From Castellaniella caeni NBRC 101664 (GTDB lineage Bacteria > Pseudomonadota > Gammaproteobacteria > Burkholderiales > Burkholderiaceae_B): a DNA stretch of 64,000 bases. The stretch is taken from the NCBI RefSeq assembly GCF_001592225.1, contig NZ_BCWN01000002.1:171393-235392 (forward strand), read 5' to 3'. Shown here piece after piece: positions 42,082-52,117 of the stretch. A model generated the notes under the pieces. The model was not told the DNA's origin. It ran no database searches and worked only from the letters and a program-made list of their open reading frames with translations. A program made the translations under genes and the position numbers. The stretch's first letter is position 1. Each line of letters starts with the position of its first letter.

Positions 42082-42732
42082 GTGAACGCGCCCGCCTCCC
42101 GTCTTCCGCATCAGCCGCCCGCACCCGAGGCGTTCTCGCTGCGGGACGCCGCCTGGCACGAAGCCTCGATCGGGCGCGCGCTGCAGCACTGGGACGGCCA
42201 GTCCGACCTCTGGATTTTCGGCTACGGCTCGCTCATCTGGCGGCCCGAATTCACCTTCCTCGAAGCGCGCGACGCCCGCGTACACGGCTATCACCGGGCC
42301 CTGTGCCTGTGGTCGCGCGTCAACCGCGGCACCCCCGAACAGCCCGGCCTGGTCTTCGGCCTGGACGTGGGCGGCTCGTGCGCCGGACGCGTGTTCCGCA
42401 TCGCGGGCGCGCAGGTGCCGGACATCATGCGCGCGCTGTGGAAACGCGAAATGCCCAGCGCCGCCTACATCCCGCGCTGGCTCAAGTGCCGCACCCCGCA
42501 AGGCGTGGTGCGCGGGCTGGTGTTCACGATGAACCGCGCGGACGCCTGCTATGTCCCCAATCTGCCGCTGGATCACACCGTGCGCATCATCCGCCAGGGC
42601 CACGGACGCTACGGCGCCTGCACCGACTACGTCCTGCAGACCGCGCAGGCCCTGGAAGCCGTCGGCATCATCGACCACCAGCTGCGCGCCATCGCCCGCG
42701 CCCTGCAGCACACCGAATCCCCCCCTTTGTGA
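42082..42732 (+). CDS. chaC: Gamma-glutamylcyclotransferase (ChaC)
   Basis: A 216-residue GGCT-like protein with the substrate-loop motif IFGYGSLIWRPEF (about residues 45-57). The catalytic Glu is likely in WKREM. ChaC proteins degrade glutathione to 5-oxoproline and Cys-Gly in the cytoplasm. The start is GTG at 42082; a TACAAT -10-like box (42044-42049) sits ~33 bp upstream. It is the first of four closely spaced plus-strand genes (chaC-pdxH-flavin reductase-purU). Confidence 0.88.
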   Translation: MNAPASRLPHQPPAPEAFSLRDAAWHEASIGRALQHWDGQSDLWIFGYGSLIWRPEFTFLEARDARVHGYHRALCLWSRVNRGTPEQPGLVFGLDVGGSCAGRVFRIAGAQVPDIMRALWKREMPSAAYIPRWLKCRTPQGVVRGLVFTMNRADACYVPNLPLDHTVRIIRQGHGRYGACTDYVLQTAQALEAVGIIDHQLRAIARALQHTESPPL

Positions 42733-42738
42733 GCCGAC

Positions 42739-43374
42739 ATGACGTCCATCGCCGATATCCGCCAGACTTACCAGAAATACGAACTGCTGGAAAACGCCGT
42801 CGCGGCAGACCCCTACGCGCAATTCGGGCAATGGTTCGAGCAGGCGCTGCACAGCGACGTGCATGAACCCACGGCCATGACGCTGGCCACCGCCGACACC
42901 GCGGGCCACCCCTCGGCGCGCATCGTGCTGCTCAAGGGCTTCGATGCCCAAGGCTTCGTCTTCTATACCAACTACCAGTCGCGTAAGGGCTGCGAACTCG
43001 ACACCAACCCGCACGCCAGCCTGTTGTTCTTTTGGCCCGAACTCGAACGCCAGGTGCGCATCGAAGGGCCGGTCGCGCAGGTATCCGCCCAAGAATCGGA
43101 CGCCTACTACGACAGTCGCCCCCTGGGCTCGCGCATCGGCGCCTGGGCCTCGCCGCAAAGCCAGCCCATCAGCCATGAAGCGCTGGCGGCGCGCGCGCAA
43201 TCCCTGGCGCAAGAACTGGGCGAACATCCGGCACGCCCGCCGCACTGGGGCGGCTACCGCGTCCAGGCCCGACGGGTCGAATTCTGGCAAGGGCGCCCAT
43301 CCCGGCTGCACGACCGGCTGGTCTACACCCGGGCCGCGGACGGAACCTGGGCCATCGGCCGCCTGGCCCCCTGA
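42739..43374 (+). CDS. pdxH: Pyridoxamine 5'-phosphate oxidase
   Basis: A 211-residue FMN enzyme that oxidises pyridoxine or pyridoxamine 5'-phosphate to pyridoxal 5'-phosphate. Family blocks are clear: [36 protein letters not shown], and the C-terminal [16 protein letters not shown] and RLHDRLVY with substrate-binding Arg and His. The length is standard. It begins 6 bp after chaC. Confidence 0.97.
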   Translation: MTSIADIRQTYQKYELLENAVAADPYAQFGQWFEQALHSDVHEPTAMTLATADTAGHPSARIVLLKGFDAQGFVFYTNYQSRKGCELDTNPHASLLFFWPELERQVRIEGPVAQVSAQESDAYYDSRPLGSRIGAWASPQSQPISHEALAARAQSLAQELGEHPARPPHWGGYRVQARRVEFWQGRPSRLHDRLVYTRAADGTWAIGRLAP

Positions 43375-43382
43375 CGCGCGCC

Positions 43383-43913
43383 ATGGTCTCCCCCCCGACT
43401 CCCGCCGATTTTCCGTCGCTGTATTTCCGCTCGGCACTGGGCCGCTTTCCCACGGGGGTCACCATCGTGACCGCCGAACACCCGGACAGCGGCGCGCCCA
43501 TCGGCCTGACCATCAGCTCGTTCAGCTCCGTCTCGCTCGAACCGCCGATGGTACTGTGGTCACTCACCCAGGCGGCGGCCTCGCTGGACGCCTTTTTGCG
43601 GCTGGAGCGCTACGTCATCCACGTGCTGTCAGCCAGCCAGATCGACCTGGCCCGCCACTTCGCCAAAGGCCCCCAGGCCCAGCGCTTCGCAGGTCAGGCG
43701 CTCGAACGCGCGCCCAACGGCACCTTGATGCTGGCCGACAGCCGCTGCGCGGCGTGGTTCGAATGCCACAACACGCAGCAGCATCGCGCGGGCGACCACT
43801 TCATTTTCGTGGGTCAAGTCGAGCACTGCAGCCGCCAGCTGCTCTCGCCGCTCATCTACCACGCGGGCGACTTTGAGCTCACCCAGGCCAGCGAACCCCT
43901 CTCACGCAACTAA
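43383..43913 (+). CDS. Flavin reductase-like domain protein
   Basis: A 176-residue split-barrel flavoprotein. The opening RSALGRFPTGVTIVTA and the stretch GLTISSFSSVSLEPPMVLWSL match the flavin-reductase (Flavin_Reduct) family, which reduces free FMN or FAD with NAD(P)H for two-component monooxygenases. The mid block HFIFVGQVEH is also typical. No monooxygenase partner is nearby. It sits 8 bp after pdxH, another FMN protein, and 5 bp before purU. The physiological partner is unknown. Confidence 0.83.
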   Translation: MVSPPTPADFPSLYFRSALGRFPTGVTIVTAEHPDSGAPIGLTISSFSSVSLEPPMVLWSLTQAAASLDAFLRLERYVIHVLSASQIDLARHFAKGPQAQRFAGQALERAPNGTLMLADSRCAAWFECHNTQQHRAGDHFIFVGQVEHCSRQLLSPLIYHAGDFELTQASEPLSRN

Positions 43914-43918
43914 GTTCG

Positions 43919-44767
43919 ATGCACGACTACATCCTGACGCTTTCCTGCCCCGACCGCATGGGCATCGTCCACACGGTCAGCAGCTGGCTGCTGACGCACC
44001 ACGGCAACATCATCCACGCCCAGCAGTTCGGCGACCTGGACACGCAGCAGTTCTTCCTGCGCGTGCACTTTTCTTTACCGCAGGAAGCCACGGTCGAGGC
44101 CCTGCAGCACGACTTCGCTGGCGTGGCCGAGCGCTTCGGCATGCAATACCAGTTGCACGACCCGCGCCGCAAGGCCAGGCTGCTGATCCTGGTCAGCCGC
44201 CAGGGGCACTGCCTGAACGACCTGCTGTTTCGCATCGGCAGCGGCCAGATGCCCGCCGAGGTGGCGGGAGTCGTCTCCAATCACACGGATTTTCAGCCGC
44301 TGGTGCAGTCGCACGGCCTGCCCTTTCACCACCTGCCCGTCACCCCCGAGACCAAGGCGGCGCAAGAGCGGCAGATTCTGGCGCTGGTCGAGCAGGCGAG
44401 TGTGGATCTCGTCGTGCTGGCGCGCTATATGCAGATTTTGTCCAGCGAGCTCTGCGGCGCGCTGGAAGGCCGGGCCATCAACATCCACCACAGCTTCCTG
44501 CCCAGCTTCAAGGGTGCGCGGCCCTACTACCAGGCCCACGCGCGCGGCGTGAAGATCATCGGCGCCACGGCCCATTATGTGACCCAGGATCTGGACGAGG
44601 GCCCCATCATCGAGCAGGACATCGAGCGCGTGGATCACGCCATGGGCCCCCGGGACCTGACGCGCATCGGCAGCGACGTGGAATCGGTGGTGTTGTCGCG
44701 CGCGGTGCGCTGGCACGTGGAACACCGCATTCTGCTCAATGGCCGACGCACGGTGGTGTTCAAATAG
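43919..44767 (+). CDS. purU: Formyltetrahydrofolate deformylase
   Basis: A 282-residue enzyme with an N-terminal ACT domain (YILTLSCPDRMGIVHTVSSWLL) and a C-terminal formyl-transferase fold. Catalytic residues are visible as Asn and His in INIHHSFLPSFKGA and Asp in QDLDEGPII. It hydrolyses 10-formyl-THF to formate and THF, supplying formate for PurT or balancing the one-carbon pool. Its stop faces the MaoC-like gene, 4 bp apart. Confidence 0.96.
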   Translation: MHDYILTLSCPDRMGIVHTVSSWLLTHHGNIIHAQQFGDLDTQQFFLRVHFSLPQEATVEALQHDFAGVAERFGMQYQLHDPRRKARLLILVSRQGHCLNDLLFRIGSGQMPAEVAGVVSNHTDFQPLVQSHGLPFHHLPVTPETKAAQERQILALVEQASVDLVVLARYMQILSSELCGALEGRAINIHHSFLPSFKGARPYYQAHARGVKIIGATAHYVTQDLDEGPIIEQDIERVDHAMGPRDLTRIGSDVESVVLSRAVRWHVEHRILLNGRRTVVFK

Positions 44768-44771
44768 AGGT

Positions 44772-45218
44772 TCAGGCGGCGGGCAGTTCGAGCTCGAACA
44801 GGCTGGTGACTTCCACCTCGAATACCTGCTGCTGATCCTGGTTGAACAGGCGCCACGTCCAGCGCATGATGCCCAGGTCTTCGCGCGAAGACGACACCCG
44901 CTTGGAATCGACGGTGGCTTCGAGGCGCAGCTGATCGCCCGCATGCACCGGGAGTATCCAGCGCAGGCGCTCGAGCCCGGGCGAGCCGAACGACTCGGAG
45001 TCGTGCAGCGCGGCCTCGACGGCCATGCGCATCGCCAGGCCGCAGGTCATCCAGCCACTGGCGATCAGGCCGCCCCAGCGGCTGTCTTGCGCACGCTGGG
45101 CATCCACGTGAAACCACTGCGGATCATACGCCTTGGCAAAGGCCAGCATCTCGGCTTCGTCGACCACCACGGGGCCATGACGGATGACCAGGCCAGGTTC
45201 GAATTCCTTGAATTTCAT
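44772..45218 (-). CDS. MaoC-like (R)-hydratase/dehydratase
   Basis: A 148-residue single hotdog-fold protein of the MaoC/NodN type. The hydratase-2 region reads DPQWFHVDAQRAQDSRWGGLIASGWMTCGLAMRM, with Asp, His and Ser/Gly in the conserved places for a trans-2-enoyl-CoA hydratase. The physiological substrate is unknown. The ATG at 45218 (MKFKEFEPG) fits the family start. It is isolated: convergent with purU, and 104 bp after the sua5 stop. Confidence 0.83.
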   Translation of the reverse strand: MKFKEFEPGLVIRHGPVVVDEAEMLAFAKAYDPQWFHVDAQRAQDSRWGGLIASGWMTCGLAMRMAVEAALHDSESFGSPGLERLRWILPVHAGDQLRLEATVDSKRVSSSREDLGIMRWTWRLFNQDQQQVFEVEVTSLFELELPAA

Positions 45219-45322
45219 GACAGTATCCAGAACAGTCCCGGGGGCCTGCGCCCCGCAGCACGACAATGGGCCAGTTTAACCGGAGACGGCGGTCGCCGCC
45301 CCCCGCGCGTCGCTGCTCAGAC

Positions 45323-46381
45323 TCAGATCGTGAACGCGGCGGCGGCCCGACTGATGCGATCGTTGACCCCCTGCCACTCGGGCCCCTGGGGAGGCCGCTG
45401 CAGCAGGATGCGGTCATAGGCGGCGGCATCCAGCTCGCGCAGCACGGCGTACAGGCGCCGGGCATAGGTAGCCGGGTTGGCGGGCAGGACGATCCAGTCC
45501 ACCCCGCGCGGCGCGGGGCCGGGCGCGGCATCGAGCACCACCACGGCCAGGCGCACCGGCGCCGCGTGACGGCCGTCTTGCCGCGCCTCGCAGGCCAGCA
45601 CGGCGTCCTGCGCCTGGCTGAGCAGCTGCGCAACATCACCGCTCAGCAACGCCACCGGCGTATGCGGGGCATAGTGCGCCTTGAGCGAGCCCGACACCCG
45701 GGGCGCCGCGGCATCGGGCTGGGCTGGCAGGCTGCCCAGCACCTCGGCCAGCTGCAAGACGGTGATCCGCCCTGGGCGCAGCAAAGCGGGCCCCATCCCC
45801 TGATCCAGGCGCGACAGGTCGAGAATGGTGGATTCGATGCCCACCTGCGACTCACCCCCTTCGAGAATCATCAGGGACTGCGTGTCCAGATCGGGAAATT
45901 CGGCGCGCACGTGTTCCGCCCGGGTGGGCGACACGTGGCCGAACTGATTGGCCGACGGGGCCGCCACCCCGCCGCAGCCATGCGGCTTGAGCGCGGCAAA
46001 GACGTGCAGCAGGCTCTGCGCCACCGGATGCGAGGGGCAGCGCAGGCCAATGCTGTCCTGGCCGCCGCTGACGGCGGCGGGAATATGCGCGGCGCGCGGC
46101 AGGATGAGCGTAAGCGGCCCGGGCCAGAAGGCCGCCATCAGCTGGCGCGCCTGGTGCGGCACCGTGGCGGCCCAGTACGCGGGATCGGTATCCGGGGCCA
46201 GGTGCACGATCACGGGATGGTTGGCCGGGCGTTTCTTGGCCGCGTAGATTTGGGCCACCGCCCGCGGGTTTTCGGCGTCGGCCCCCAGGCCGTACACGGT
46301 TTCCGTGGGGAAGGCCACCAGACGGCCCTGGGCCAGACGGTGCGCGGCCTCGATGATGAGGCCCTGATCCAGCCTAGGCAT
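45323..46381 (-). CDS. sua5: L-threonylcarbamoyladenylate synthase (Sua5 type)
   Basis: A 352-residue, two-domain enzyme: an N-terminal YrdC domain (VAFPTETVYGLGADAENP, KKRPANHPVIVH, PLTLILPR, APSANQFGHVSPT) and a C-terminal Sua5 domain (SLKAHYAPHTPVALLSG). It makes threonylcarbamoyl-AMP from threonine, bicarbonate and ATP for t6A37 tRNA modification. That links it functionally to TcdA, encoded ~3.5 kb away, which acts on t6A. The ATG at 46381 lies inside the purK 3' end (8-bp overlap). The 174 codons open further upstream are a purK shadow. Confidence 0.94.
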   Translation of the reverse strand: MPRLDQGLIIEAAHRLAQGRLVAFPTETVYGLGADAENPRAVAQIYAAKKRPANHPVIVHLAPDTDPAYWAATVPHQARQLMAAFWPGPLTLILPRAAHIPAAVSGGQDSIGLRCPSHPVAQSLLHVFAALKPHGCGGVAAPSANQFGHVSPTRAEHVRAEFPDLDTQSLMILEGGESQVGIESTILDLSRLDQGMGPALLRPGRITVLQLAEVLGSLPAQPDAAAPRVSGSLKAHYAPHTPVALLSGDVAQLLSQAQDAVLACEARQDGRHAAPVRLAVVVLDAAPGPAPRGVDWIVLPANPATYARRLYAVLRELDAAAYDRILLQRPPQGPEWQGVNDRISRAAAAFTI

Positions 46382-47612
46382 CGGGCAGCCCCAGCACGGC
46401 ATTGACCTGGGCAATGCGCGCATGCAGCTCGGCGGCCGTCGGGGCCAGCACGTTGACATGGCCCATCTTGCGGGCGGGGCGCGCGTCGGCCTTGGCATAC
46501 AGGTGCAGGCGCGTGCCCGGCACCGCCAGCACACCGGCCCAGTCGGGCTCGCGCCGTCGGCCTTGCGCGTCGAACCAGAGGTCGCCCAGCAGATTGAGCA
46601 TGGCGGCGGGACACAGGGTGTCGCTGTCGCCCAGCGGCAGGCGCGCCATGACGCGGGCCTGCTGTTCGAACTGGCTGACCAGGCAGCCGTCTTGCGTATA
46701 GTGGCCACTGTTGTGCGGCCGAGGCGCCATCTCGTTGGCCAGCACCCGGCCGTCGCGCAGCACGAAGAATTCGACGCACAGCACGCCGTGGTAATCGAGG
46801 TGCTCGGCCACCTGCAAGGCGTGCTGGCGCGCCACGTCGGCCACGCTGGCGGGCACCGAACCGTCCACCACCGACAGGGCCAGGATGCCGTTGAGATGCG
46901 CATTGCGCGAGGGTGGATAGGTGACGGTCTGGCCGTCCAGCCCGCGCGCCACGATCACGGAAATTTCGTATGCCAGCGGCTGCAGGGCTTCGAGAATGCA
47001 GGGCACCCCCTGAAGGGATTCGAACGCCGTGCGCGCCTCGGCGCGCGAAGCCACGCGCGCCTGGCCCTTGCCATCGTAGCCCAGGCGGTTGGTCTTGAGC
47101 ACCCCCGGAAACAGCGTCTCGTCACAGGCGTCCAGGTCGGCCAGCACCCGCACGGCGGCATGGGCGGCCACCGGCACGCCCGAGGCCTGCAGATACGACT
47201 TTTCGGCCAAGCGGTCTTGCGCGATGGCCACAGAATCACCCGCGGGCGTCGTCAGGCAGCCGGCCGCCGCCAGGCGGCGCAGGCTGTCGGCCGGGACGTT
47301 TTCAAATTCGGTGGTGACGGCCACGCACAGCTGCGCGAGCGCATCCAGTGCCCGGGGGTCGTCGTACGCCGCGCGCAGGTGACGGTCGGCCACCATGCCC
47401 GCCGGGCTGGACTCGGCGGGATCGAGCACGGCCACGTGATAGCCCAGGGCCTGGGCGGTGTGACAGAACATGCGGCCCAGCTGGCCGCCGCCCAGCACAC
47501 CCAGCCAGGAACCGGGCGCGGCGGGCGCCAGCGGCAGGCGCACGACGGTGGCCTCGACGGCCTGGCCCCGGGATGCCGCCTGCTGCGCGCCGTGGTTTGC
47601 AGGATGGCTCAT
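46374..47612 (-). CDS. purK: N5-carboxyaminoimidazole ribonucleotide synthase
   Basis: A 412-residue ATP-grasp enzyme that converts AIR, bicarbonate and ATP to N5-CAIR. The N-terminal nucleotide fold has [13 protein letters not shown] after a ~37-residue extension; ATP-grasp blocks include [35 protein letters not shown] and the preceding LALSVVDG. It is followed by sua5 (overlap) and preceded by purE (4-bp overlap of 47609-47612), so purC-purE-purK-sua5 are coupled. Confidence 0.95.
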   Translation of the reverse strand: MSHPANHGAQQAASRGQAVEATVVRLPLAPAAPGSWLGVLGGGQLGRMFCHTAQALGYHVAVLDPAESSPAGMVADRHLRAAYDDPRALDALAQLCVAVTTEFENVPADSLRRLAAAGCLTTPAGDSVAIAQDRLAEKSYLQASGVPVAAHAAVRVLADLDACDETLFPGVLKTNRLGYDGKGQARVASRAEARTAFESLQGVPCILEALQPLAYEISVIVARGLDGQTVTYPPSRNAHLNGILALSVVDGSVPASVADVARQHALQVAEHLDYHGVLCVEFFVLRDGRVLANEMAPRPHNSGHYTQDGCLVSQFEQQARVMARLPLGDSDTLCPAAMLNLLGDLWFDAQGRRREPDWAGVLAVPGTRLHLYAKADARPARKMGHVNVLAPTAAELHARIAQVNAVLGLPDA

Positions 47613-48157
47613 GCGGCCTCCGGCGGCACCACCATGGCGCGCGCGGCCTCGGTTTGCCGGGTGCGGTATTCTTGCAGGCGGCGCAGCAGCGCGGGGTCGT
47701 TCATGGCAAGGTTGGCGACCACGTGCAAGGCCGCATTGGCCGCCCCGGATTCGCCGATGGCGAAGGTGGCCACAGGCACGCCGCGCGGCATCTGCACGAT
47801 CGACAACAGGGAATCTTCGCCGCGCAGGTAGCGTGAGGGCACGGGCACGCCAAAGACGGGCACCGGCGTCAGTGCCGCCATCATGCCGGGCAGATGGGCA
47901 GCGCCCCCGGCCCCGGCCACGATGGCCCGCAGGCCGCGCGCCACGGCCTGGGCGCCGTACTCGACCATGTCGAGCGGCATGCGGTGCGCCGAGACGACCC
48001 GGGCCTCATGGGTGATGCCGAACTCATCAAAGACTGCCACGGCATGGCGCATGACGTCCCAGTCACTGGACGAGCCCATGATGATGCCGACCTGCGGCGC
48101 CACCGGGCGCGCATCGGCGGCAGACACGGGATCGGAGACAGGCTGCGCAGCCGTCAT
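47609..48157 (-). CDS. purE: N5-carboxyaminoimidazole ribonucleotide mutase
   Basis: A 182-residue class I PurE that rearranges N5-CAIR to CAIR. The phosphate-binding and catalytic motifs [13 protein letters not shown] and VVSAHRMP (catalytic His) are present, with [11 protein letters not shown]. The ATG at 48157 overlaps the purC stop by 4 bp; the open frame upstream is only a purC shadow. The first ~20 residues and a short Ala-rich tail are extra. The presence of PurK confirms the two-step bacterial route. Confidence 0.96.
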   Translation of the reverse strand: MTAAQPVSDPVSAADARPVAPQVGIIMGSSSDWDVMRHAVAVFDEFGITHEARVVSAHRMPLDMVEYGAQAVARGLRAIVAGAGGAAHLPGMMAALTPVPVFGVPVPSRYLRGEDSLLSIVQMPRGVPVATFAIGESGAANAALHVVANLAMNDPALLRRLQEYRTRQTEAARAMVVPPEAA

Positions 48158-49041
48158 GCCGCCCCCTGGGTCAGGCGATCGAGGGCTTCCTGGTACTTGG
48201 CGGCGGTGCGTTCCATGACCTCGGCGGGCAGGCGCGGCGCGGGCGGCGTCTTGTTCCAGTCTTGCGTCTCGAGCCAGTCGCGCACGAACTGCTTGTCGAA
48301 GGACGGCGGGCTGATGCCCAGCGCGTGGCTGTCGGCGGGCCAGAAGCGGGACGAATCGGGCGTGAGCACTTCGTCCATGAGATGCAGCGTGCCTTGGGCA
48401 TCGAGGCCGAACTCGAACTTGGTGTCGGCAATCAGAATGCCGCGGCTGCGCGCATAGGTGGCCGCCTCGGTGTAGAGCGCCAGCGTGACGCGGCGGATCT
48501 CGGCGGCCAGATCGGCCCCCACTTGCGCCACGACGTAGTTGAAATCGACGTTTTCGTCGTGCTGGCCGAATTCGGCCTTGGCCGCCGGCGTGAAGATGGG
48601 CTCGGGCAGCTGCTGGGCCTGACGCAGGCCGGGCGGCAAGGCGATGCCACACACGGCCCCGCTGGCCTGGTAGTCTTTCCAGCCCGAGCCGATGAGGTAG
48701 CCGCGCGCCACGGCCTCGACGAGGATGGGGTCGAGGCGCTTGACCACCATGGCGCGACCCGCCACCTGTTCGCGCTCGTCGGGTGCCACCACGTCTTCGG
48801 GGGCAATGCCCGTGACGTGCGTGGGCACCAGGTGCCCCAGGCGCTCGAGCCAGAACTCGGTGAGCGCCGTGAGCACCTTGCCCTTGCCGGGGATGGGGTC
48901 GTCGAGAATCACGTCGAAGGCCGAGATCCGGTCGGTGGCGACGATGAGCAGTTTGTCTTCGCCCACGGCGTACATGTCGCGGACCTTGCCGCGCCCCAGC
49001 AGGGGCAGCGACTGAATGGAAGATTGGAGCAAGGCCTTCAT
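48154..49041 (-). CDS. purC: SAICAR synthase
   Basis: A 295-residue enzyme that joins CAIR and aspartate with ATP. Motifs include [31 protein letters not shown] and [17 protein letters not shown], with FGLDAQG and [14 protein letters not shown]. The length fits the longer PurC form (~295 rather than ~240 aa). The start lies 5 bp after the fbaA stop, so glycolysis and purine genes share a transcript. Confidence 0.97.
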   Translation of the reverse strand: MKALLQSSIQSLPLLGRGKVRDMYAVGEDKLLIVATDRISAFDVILDDPIPGKGKVLTALTEFWLERLGHLVPTHVTGIAPEDVVAPDEREQVAGRAMVVKRLDPILVEAVARGYLIGSGWKDYQASGAVCGIALPPGLRQAQQLPEPIFTPAAKAEFGQHDENVDFNYVVAQVGADLAAEIRRVTLALYTEAATYARSRGILIADTKFEFGLDAQGTLHLMDEVLTPDSSRFWPADSHALGISPPSFDKQFVRDWLETQDWNKTPPAPRLPAEVMERTAAKYQEALDRLTQGAA

Positions 49042-49046
49042 CGGGT

Positions 49047-50111
49047 TTATTTCACCAGTTGCTTGAGTTCGCCCGCGGCATAGCGGGCCGCCATGTCCGA
49101 CAGGGGGATGGCTTTGATCTTGGAGGCGTGACCGGCCGTGCCGAATTGTTCGTAGCGCGCCAGGCAGACTTTCTTGGCCGCTTCGCGGGCAGGCTTGAGG
49201 TATTCGCGCGGGTCGAACTTGCCGGGGTTTTCGGCCAGAAAGCGGCGAATGGCGCCCGTCATGGCCAGGCGGATGTCGGTGTCGATGTTGACCTTGCGCA
49301 CGCCGAACTTGATGGCTTCTTGCAGCTCTTCGACGGGCACGCCGTAGGTTTCTTTCATGTCGCCGCCAAACTGGCGGATTTCGGCCAGCAGTTCTTGCGG
49401 CACGCTGGAGCTGCCGTGCATCACCAGGTGGGTGTTGGGCAGGCGCGCGTGGATTTCCTTGATGCGTTGCACCGAGAGGATGTCGCCCGTGGGCTTGCGC
49501 GTGAACTTGTAGGCGCCGTGGCTGGTGCCCACGGCAATGGCCAGGGCGTCGAGCTGGGTCTGCTGGACGAAGTCGGCCGCCTGTTCGGGGTCGGTGAGCA
49601 GTTGTTCGCGCGTCATGGTGCCCTCGGCGCCGTGACCGTCTTCTTTGTCGCCCTTCATGGTTTCGAGCGAACCCAGGCAGCCCAGTTCACCTTCGACGGT
49701 GACGCCCAGCTTGTGCGCCATGGCCACCACCTGCCTGGTGACGTCCAGGTTGTATTCGTAGGAAGAGATGGTCTTGCCGTCGGCCATCAGCGAGCCGTCC
49801 ATCATGACGCTGGAGAAGCCCAGATTGATGGCCCCCTGGCAGACGTCGGGCGACTGGCCGTGATCCTGGTGCATGACCACCGGGATGTGGGGATAGGATT
49901 CGACCGCGGCCTGAATGAGGTACTTGAGAAAGCCTTCGCCGGCATACTTGCGGGCGCCCGCGGAGGCCTGCATGATGACGGGGCTGTCCGTCTGCGCCGC
50001 GGCCTCCATGATGGCCTGGACTTGTTCCAGATTGTTGACGTTGAATGCCGGAATCCCGTAGCCGTGTTCGGCTGCGTGATCGAGGAGCTGACGCATGGAA
50101 ACCAGGGCCAT
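49047..50111 (-). CDS. fbaA: Class II fructose-bisphosphate aldolase
   Basis: A 354-residue Zn-dependent aldolase that splits fructose 1,6-bisphosphate. The metal and active-site blocks are [12 protein letters not shown], the HG-containing [10 protein letters not shown], and [26 protein letters not shown] is the phosphate-binding signature. A GGAGG ribosome-binding site precedes the ATG. A TAAAAT -10-like box and the small palindrome GTAAT-GGGA-ATTAC (50168-50181) lie in the ~120-bp gap upstream. It heads the fbaA-purC-purE-purK-sua5 run. Confidence 0.96.
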   Translation of the reverse strand: MALVSMRQLLDHAAEHGYGIPAFNVNNLEQVQAIMEAAAQTDSPVIMQASAGARKYAGEGFLKYLIQAAVESYPHIPVVMHQDHGQSPDVCQGAINLGFSSVMMDGSLMADGKTISSYEYNLDVTRQVVAMAHKLGVTVEGELGCLGSLETMKGDKEDGHGAEGTMTREQLLTDPEQAADFVQQTQLDALAIAVGTSHGAYKFTRKPTGDILSVQRIKEIHARLPNTHLVMHGSSSVPQELLAEIRQFGGDMKETYGVPVEELQEAIKFGVRKVNIDTDIRLAMTGAIRRFLAENPGKFDPREYLKPAREAAKKVCLARYEQFGTAGHASKIKAIPLSDMAARYAAGELKQLVK

Positions 50112-50229
50112 GGCTGGACCTCCAAAGGGTGAAATAGTGGAAAAATCGGATTCCGGGATTTTAAGGCGTAATGGGAATTACTGCTGATGACCAGCAGAAA
50201 CACGCAGCGCCGGTACTGCGCGCGGCGCC

Positions 50230-50856
50230 CTACGGCCGGCGCAACGCCGACTTGGGCCGAAACGCCTTGACGATGGCTTCATCCGTCTCGACATAGGGGC
50301 CGCCGATGAGATCGAGACAATACGGTACGGCGGCAAACACCCCTGGCACCTGTACGCCGCCGTCGGCCCCGCGCAGACCTTCCAGGGTTTCGGCAATGGC
50401 CTTGGGCTGGCCGGGCAGATTGATGATGAGCGCCGCGTGGTCGGGCAGCTCGCGGATCACCGCCACCTGGCGCGACAAAATGGCCGTGGGCACGAACTTC
50501 AGGCTCACCTGGCGCATCTGCTCGGCAAAGCCAGGCATCTCGCGCGTGGCCACGTCCAGCGTCGCTTCGGGCGTGACGTCCCGGCGGGCCGGCCCCGTGC
50601 CGCCCGTGGTCAGCACCAGGTCGCAACGCGCCGCGTCCACCAATTCACGCAAGGTCGCGACAATGCCGTCGCGCTCGTCCGGAATGAGGCGCGAGACGAT
50701 CTGTGGCGGCTGCGTCAGCGTGCGCCGCAACCAGTCGCTGAGCGCGGGGATGCCCTGATCCTGGTAGACGCCGGACGAGGCCCGGTCGGACACGGACACC
50801 AGGCCCACGATCAGCTGATCGGGGTGCTGGCGCTGCAAAGGAAAGTGCTCGGACAT
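50230..50856 (-). CDS. mog: Molybdopterin adenylyltransferase
   Basis: A 208-residue MoCF-fold protein. VGLVSVSDRASSGVYQDQGIPAL and LVLTTGGTGPARRDVTPEAT (GGTG motif) place it with MogA, which adenylates molybdopterin before molybdenum insertion; MoaB is the alternative but is usually shorter. The ATG at 50856 fits the family. It lies divergent from modE, ~240 bp away, at the edge of the molybdate cluster, which supports the role. Confidence 0.9.
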   Translation of the reverse strand: MSEHFPLQRQHPDQLIVGLVSVSDRASSGVYQDQGIPALSDWLRRTLTQPPQIVSRLIPDERDGIVATLRELVDAARCDLVLTTGGTGPARRDVTPEATLDVATREMPGFAEQMRQVSLKFVPTAILSRQVAVIRELPDHAALIINLPGQPKAIAETLEGLRGADGGVQVPGVFAAVPYCLDLIGGPYVETDEAIVKAFRPKSALRRP

Positions 50857-51096
50857 GGGACAACCCCTGTGAAAACGAACGATGGCAGCCATTTTATTTG
50901 ATGGCTCGCGACCGTACCGGAATCTGCCTGGCCGATCCGCGCCGCTGCCAGCCGCATCGGCCCCGCATCGACCCCACATCGGCCCGACCCGCTATGATGA
51001 TGACAGCGCGACGCGCGTGCGGGCAGCGCCGTTTGGCGGCACCATGGCGCCAGCACGCCCTCCCTGCCGACTTCCACCCGTACCAAACCACCGCCC

Positions 51097-51987
51097 ATGC
51101 AAGCACCAGCTCGTCCAGAATTAAGCACCACGCTCAGCCTGCGCAGCGGCGATCAGACCTGGGGGTCCGAGCGCCGCATGGCGCTGTTGGCCGCCATCGA
51201 CACCGAAGGCTCGATCAGCGCCGCGGCGCGCAAGGTGGGCCTGAGCTACAAGGCCGCCTGGGACGCGGTGGATCTCATGAACACAGCGGCGGGCGACCTG
51301 TTGGTCGAGCGCGTCACGGGGGGCAGGCGCGGCGGCGGCGCGGCGCTGACCGACCGCGCACGCCAGTTGCTGGCCTGGTATCAAGCCGCCCAGGCCGAAC
51401 ACCAACGCTTCATGGACGCCCTCGCGCGCGTCGACCCCGACAGCCTGCACAATCTCAACCTGCTGCACCGCATGACGCTGCAAACCTCGGCGCGCAACCG
51501 CTTCGAGGGCACCGTCACGGACATCGTCTCCGACGGCATCAACGACCGCGTCCAGCTGCGTCTGAACGACGCCACGACGCTGACCGCCACACTCACCCAC
51601 GCCAGCACCGAGCGGCTGCTGCTGTCCGTCGGGCGACAGGCCCTGGCCTTCATCAAGGCCCAGGCGGTTCATATCGACCTTGACCCGGTTCTCAGCCCAG
51701 ACCCGGACACCAGCCCGCAAAACCGGACCGCCGCATCCCGGGCCCAGCCAGCAGGGGCGGCCGCCGCAGGGGTTCGCGCCCACCCAGCGGAAAACCGCTG
51801 GACGGGCCGCATCAGCGACCACGTCGAAGACGCGACCCGCGACGAAATCACGCTGCAGATCACGCCCCGCCTGCACGTCACCGGGCTGGCCGCCCGCGAT
51901 GCGGGAGGTGGCGCGACGCCTGTGGCGGGCACCCTCGCCCGCGCCAGCTTTCACGCCCGGGACGTGCTCATCGGCACCCTGGACTGA
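51097..51987 (+). CDS. modE: Molybdate-responsive regulator ModE
   Basis: A 296-residue regulator. The N-terminal winged helix (RRMALLAAIDTEGSISAAARKVGLSYKAAWDAVDLMN) matches ModE, and two C-terminal TOBE/Mop domains (about 138-205 and 230-296) would bind molybdate. The linker between them is Pro/Ala/Arg-rich. With molybdate bound, ModE dimers repress modABC. It is convergent with modC, and its probable box lies near modA at 54618-54645. Confidence 0.94.
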   Translation: MQAPARPELSTTLSLRSGDQTWGSERRMALLAAIDTEGSISAAARKVGLSYKAAWDAVDLMNTAAGDLLVERVTGGRRGGGAALTDRARQLLAWYQAAQAEHQRFMDALARVDPDSLHNLNLLHRMTLQTSARNRFEGTVTDIVSDGINDRVQLRLNDATTLTATLTHASTERLLLSVGRQALAFIKAQAVHIDLDPVLSPDPDTSPQNRTAASRAQPAGAAAAGVRAHPAENRWTGRISDHVEDATRDEITLQITPRLHVTGLAARDAGGGATPVAGTLARASFHARDVLIGTLD

Positions 51988-52117
51988 ACCATCACACAGG
52001 CAGTCCACAGGCGCAAGCAGTCCACACTCGGCGCCCACGAAGGCGCAGGAGGCGCACAGCCCGATCCGGGCAGAATGCCGCGAACACGCTGGATCGCACA
52101 CAGAACAGCCCGAACGT

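Noticed and set aside
45323..46903. Apparent fusion that would extend Sua5 by 174 residues
   Set aside because: The extra part is purK read in another frame; the Sua5 family start fits the ATG at 46381.
47609..48652. Apparent N-terminal extension of PurE
   Set aside because: It is the purC gene in another frame; PurE starts at 48157 with a 4-bp overlap.
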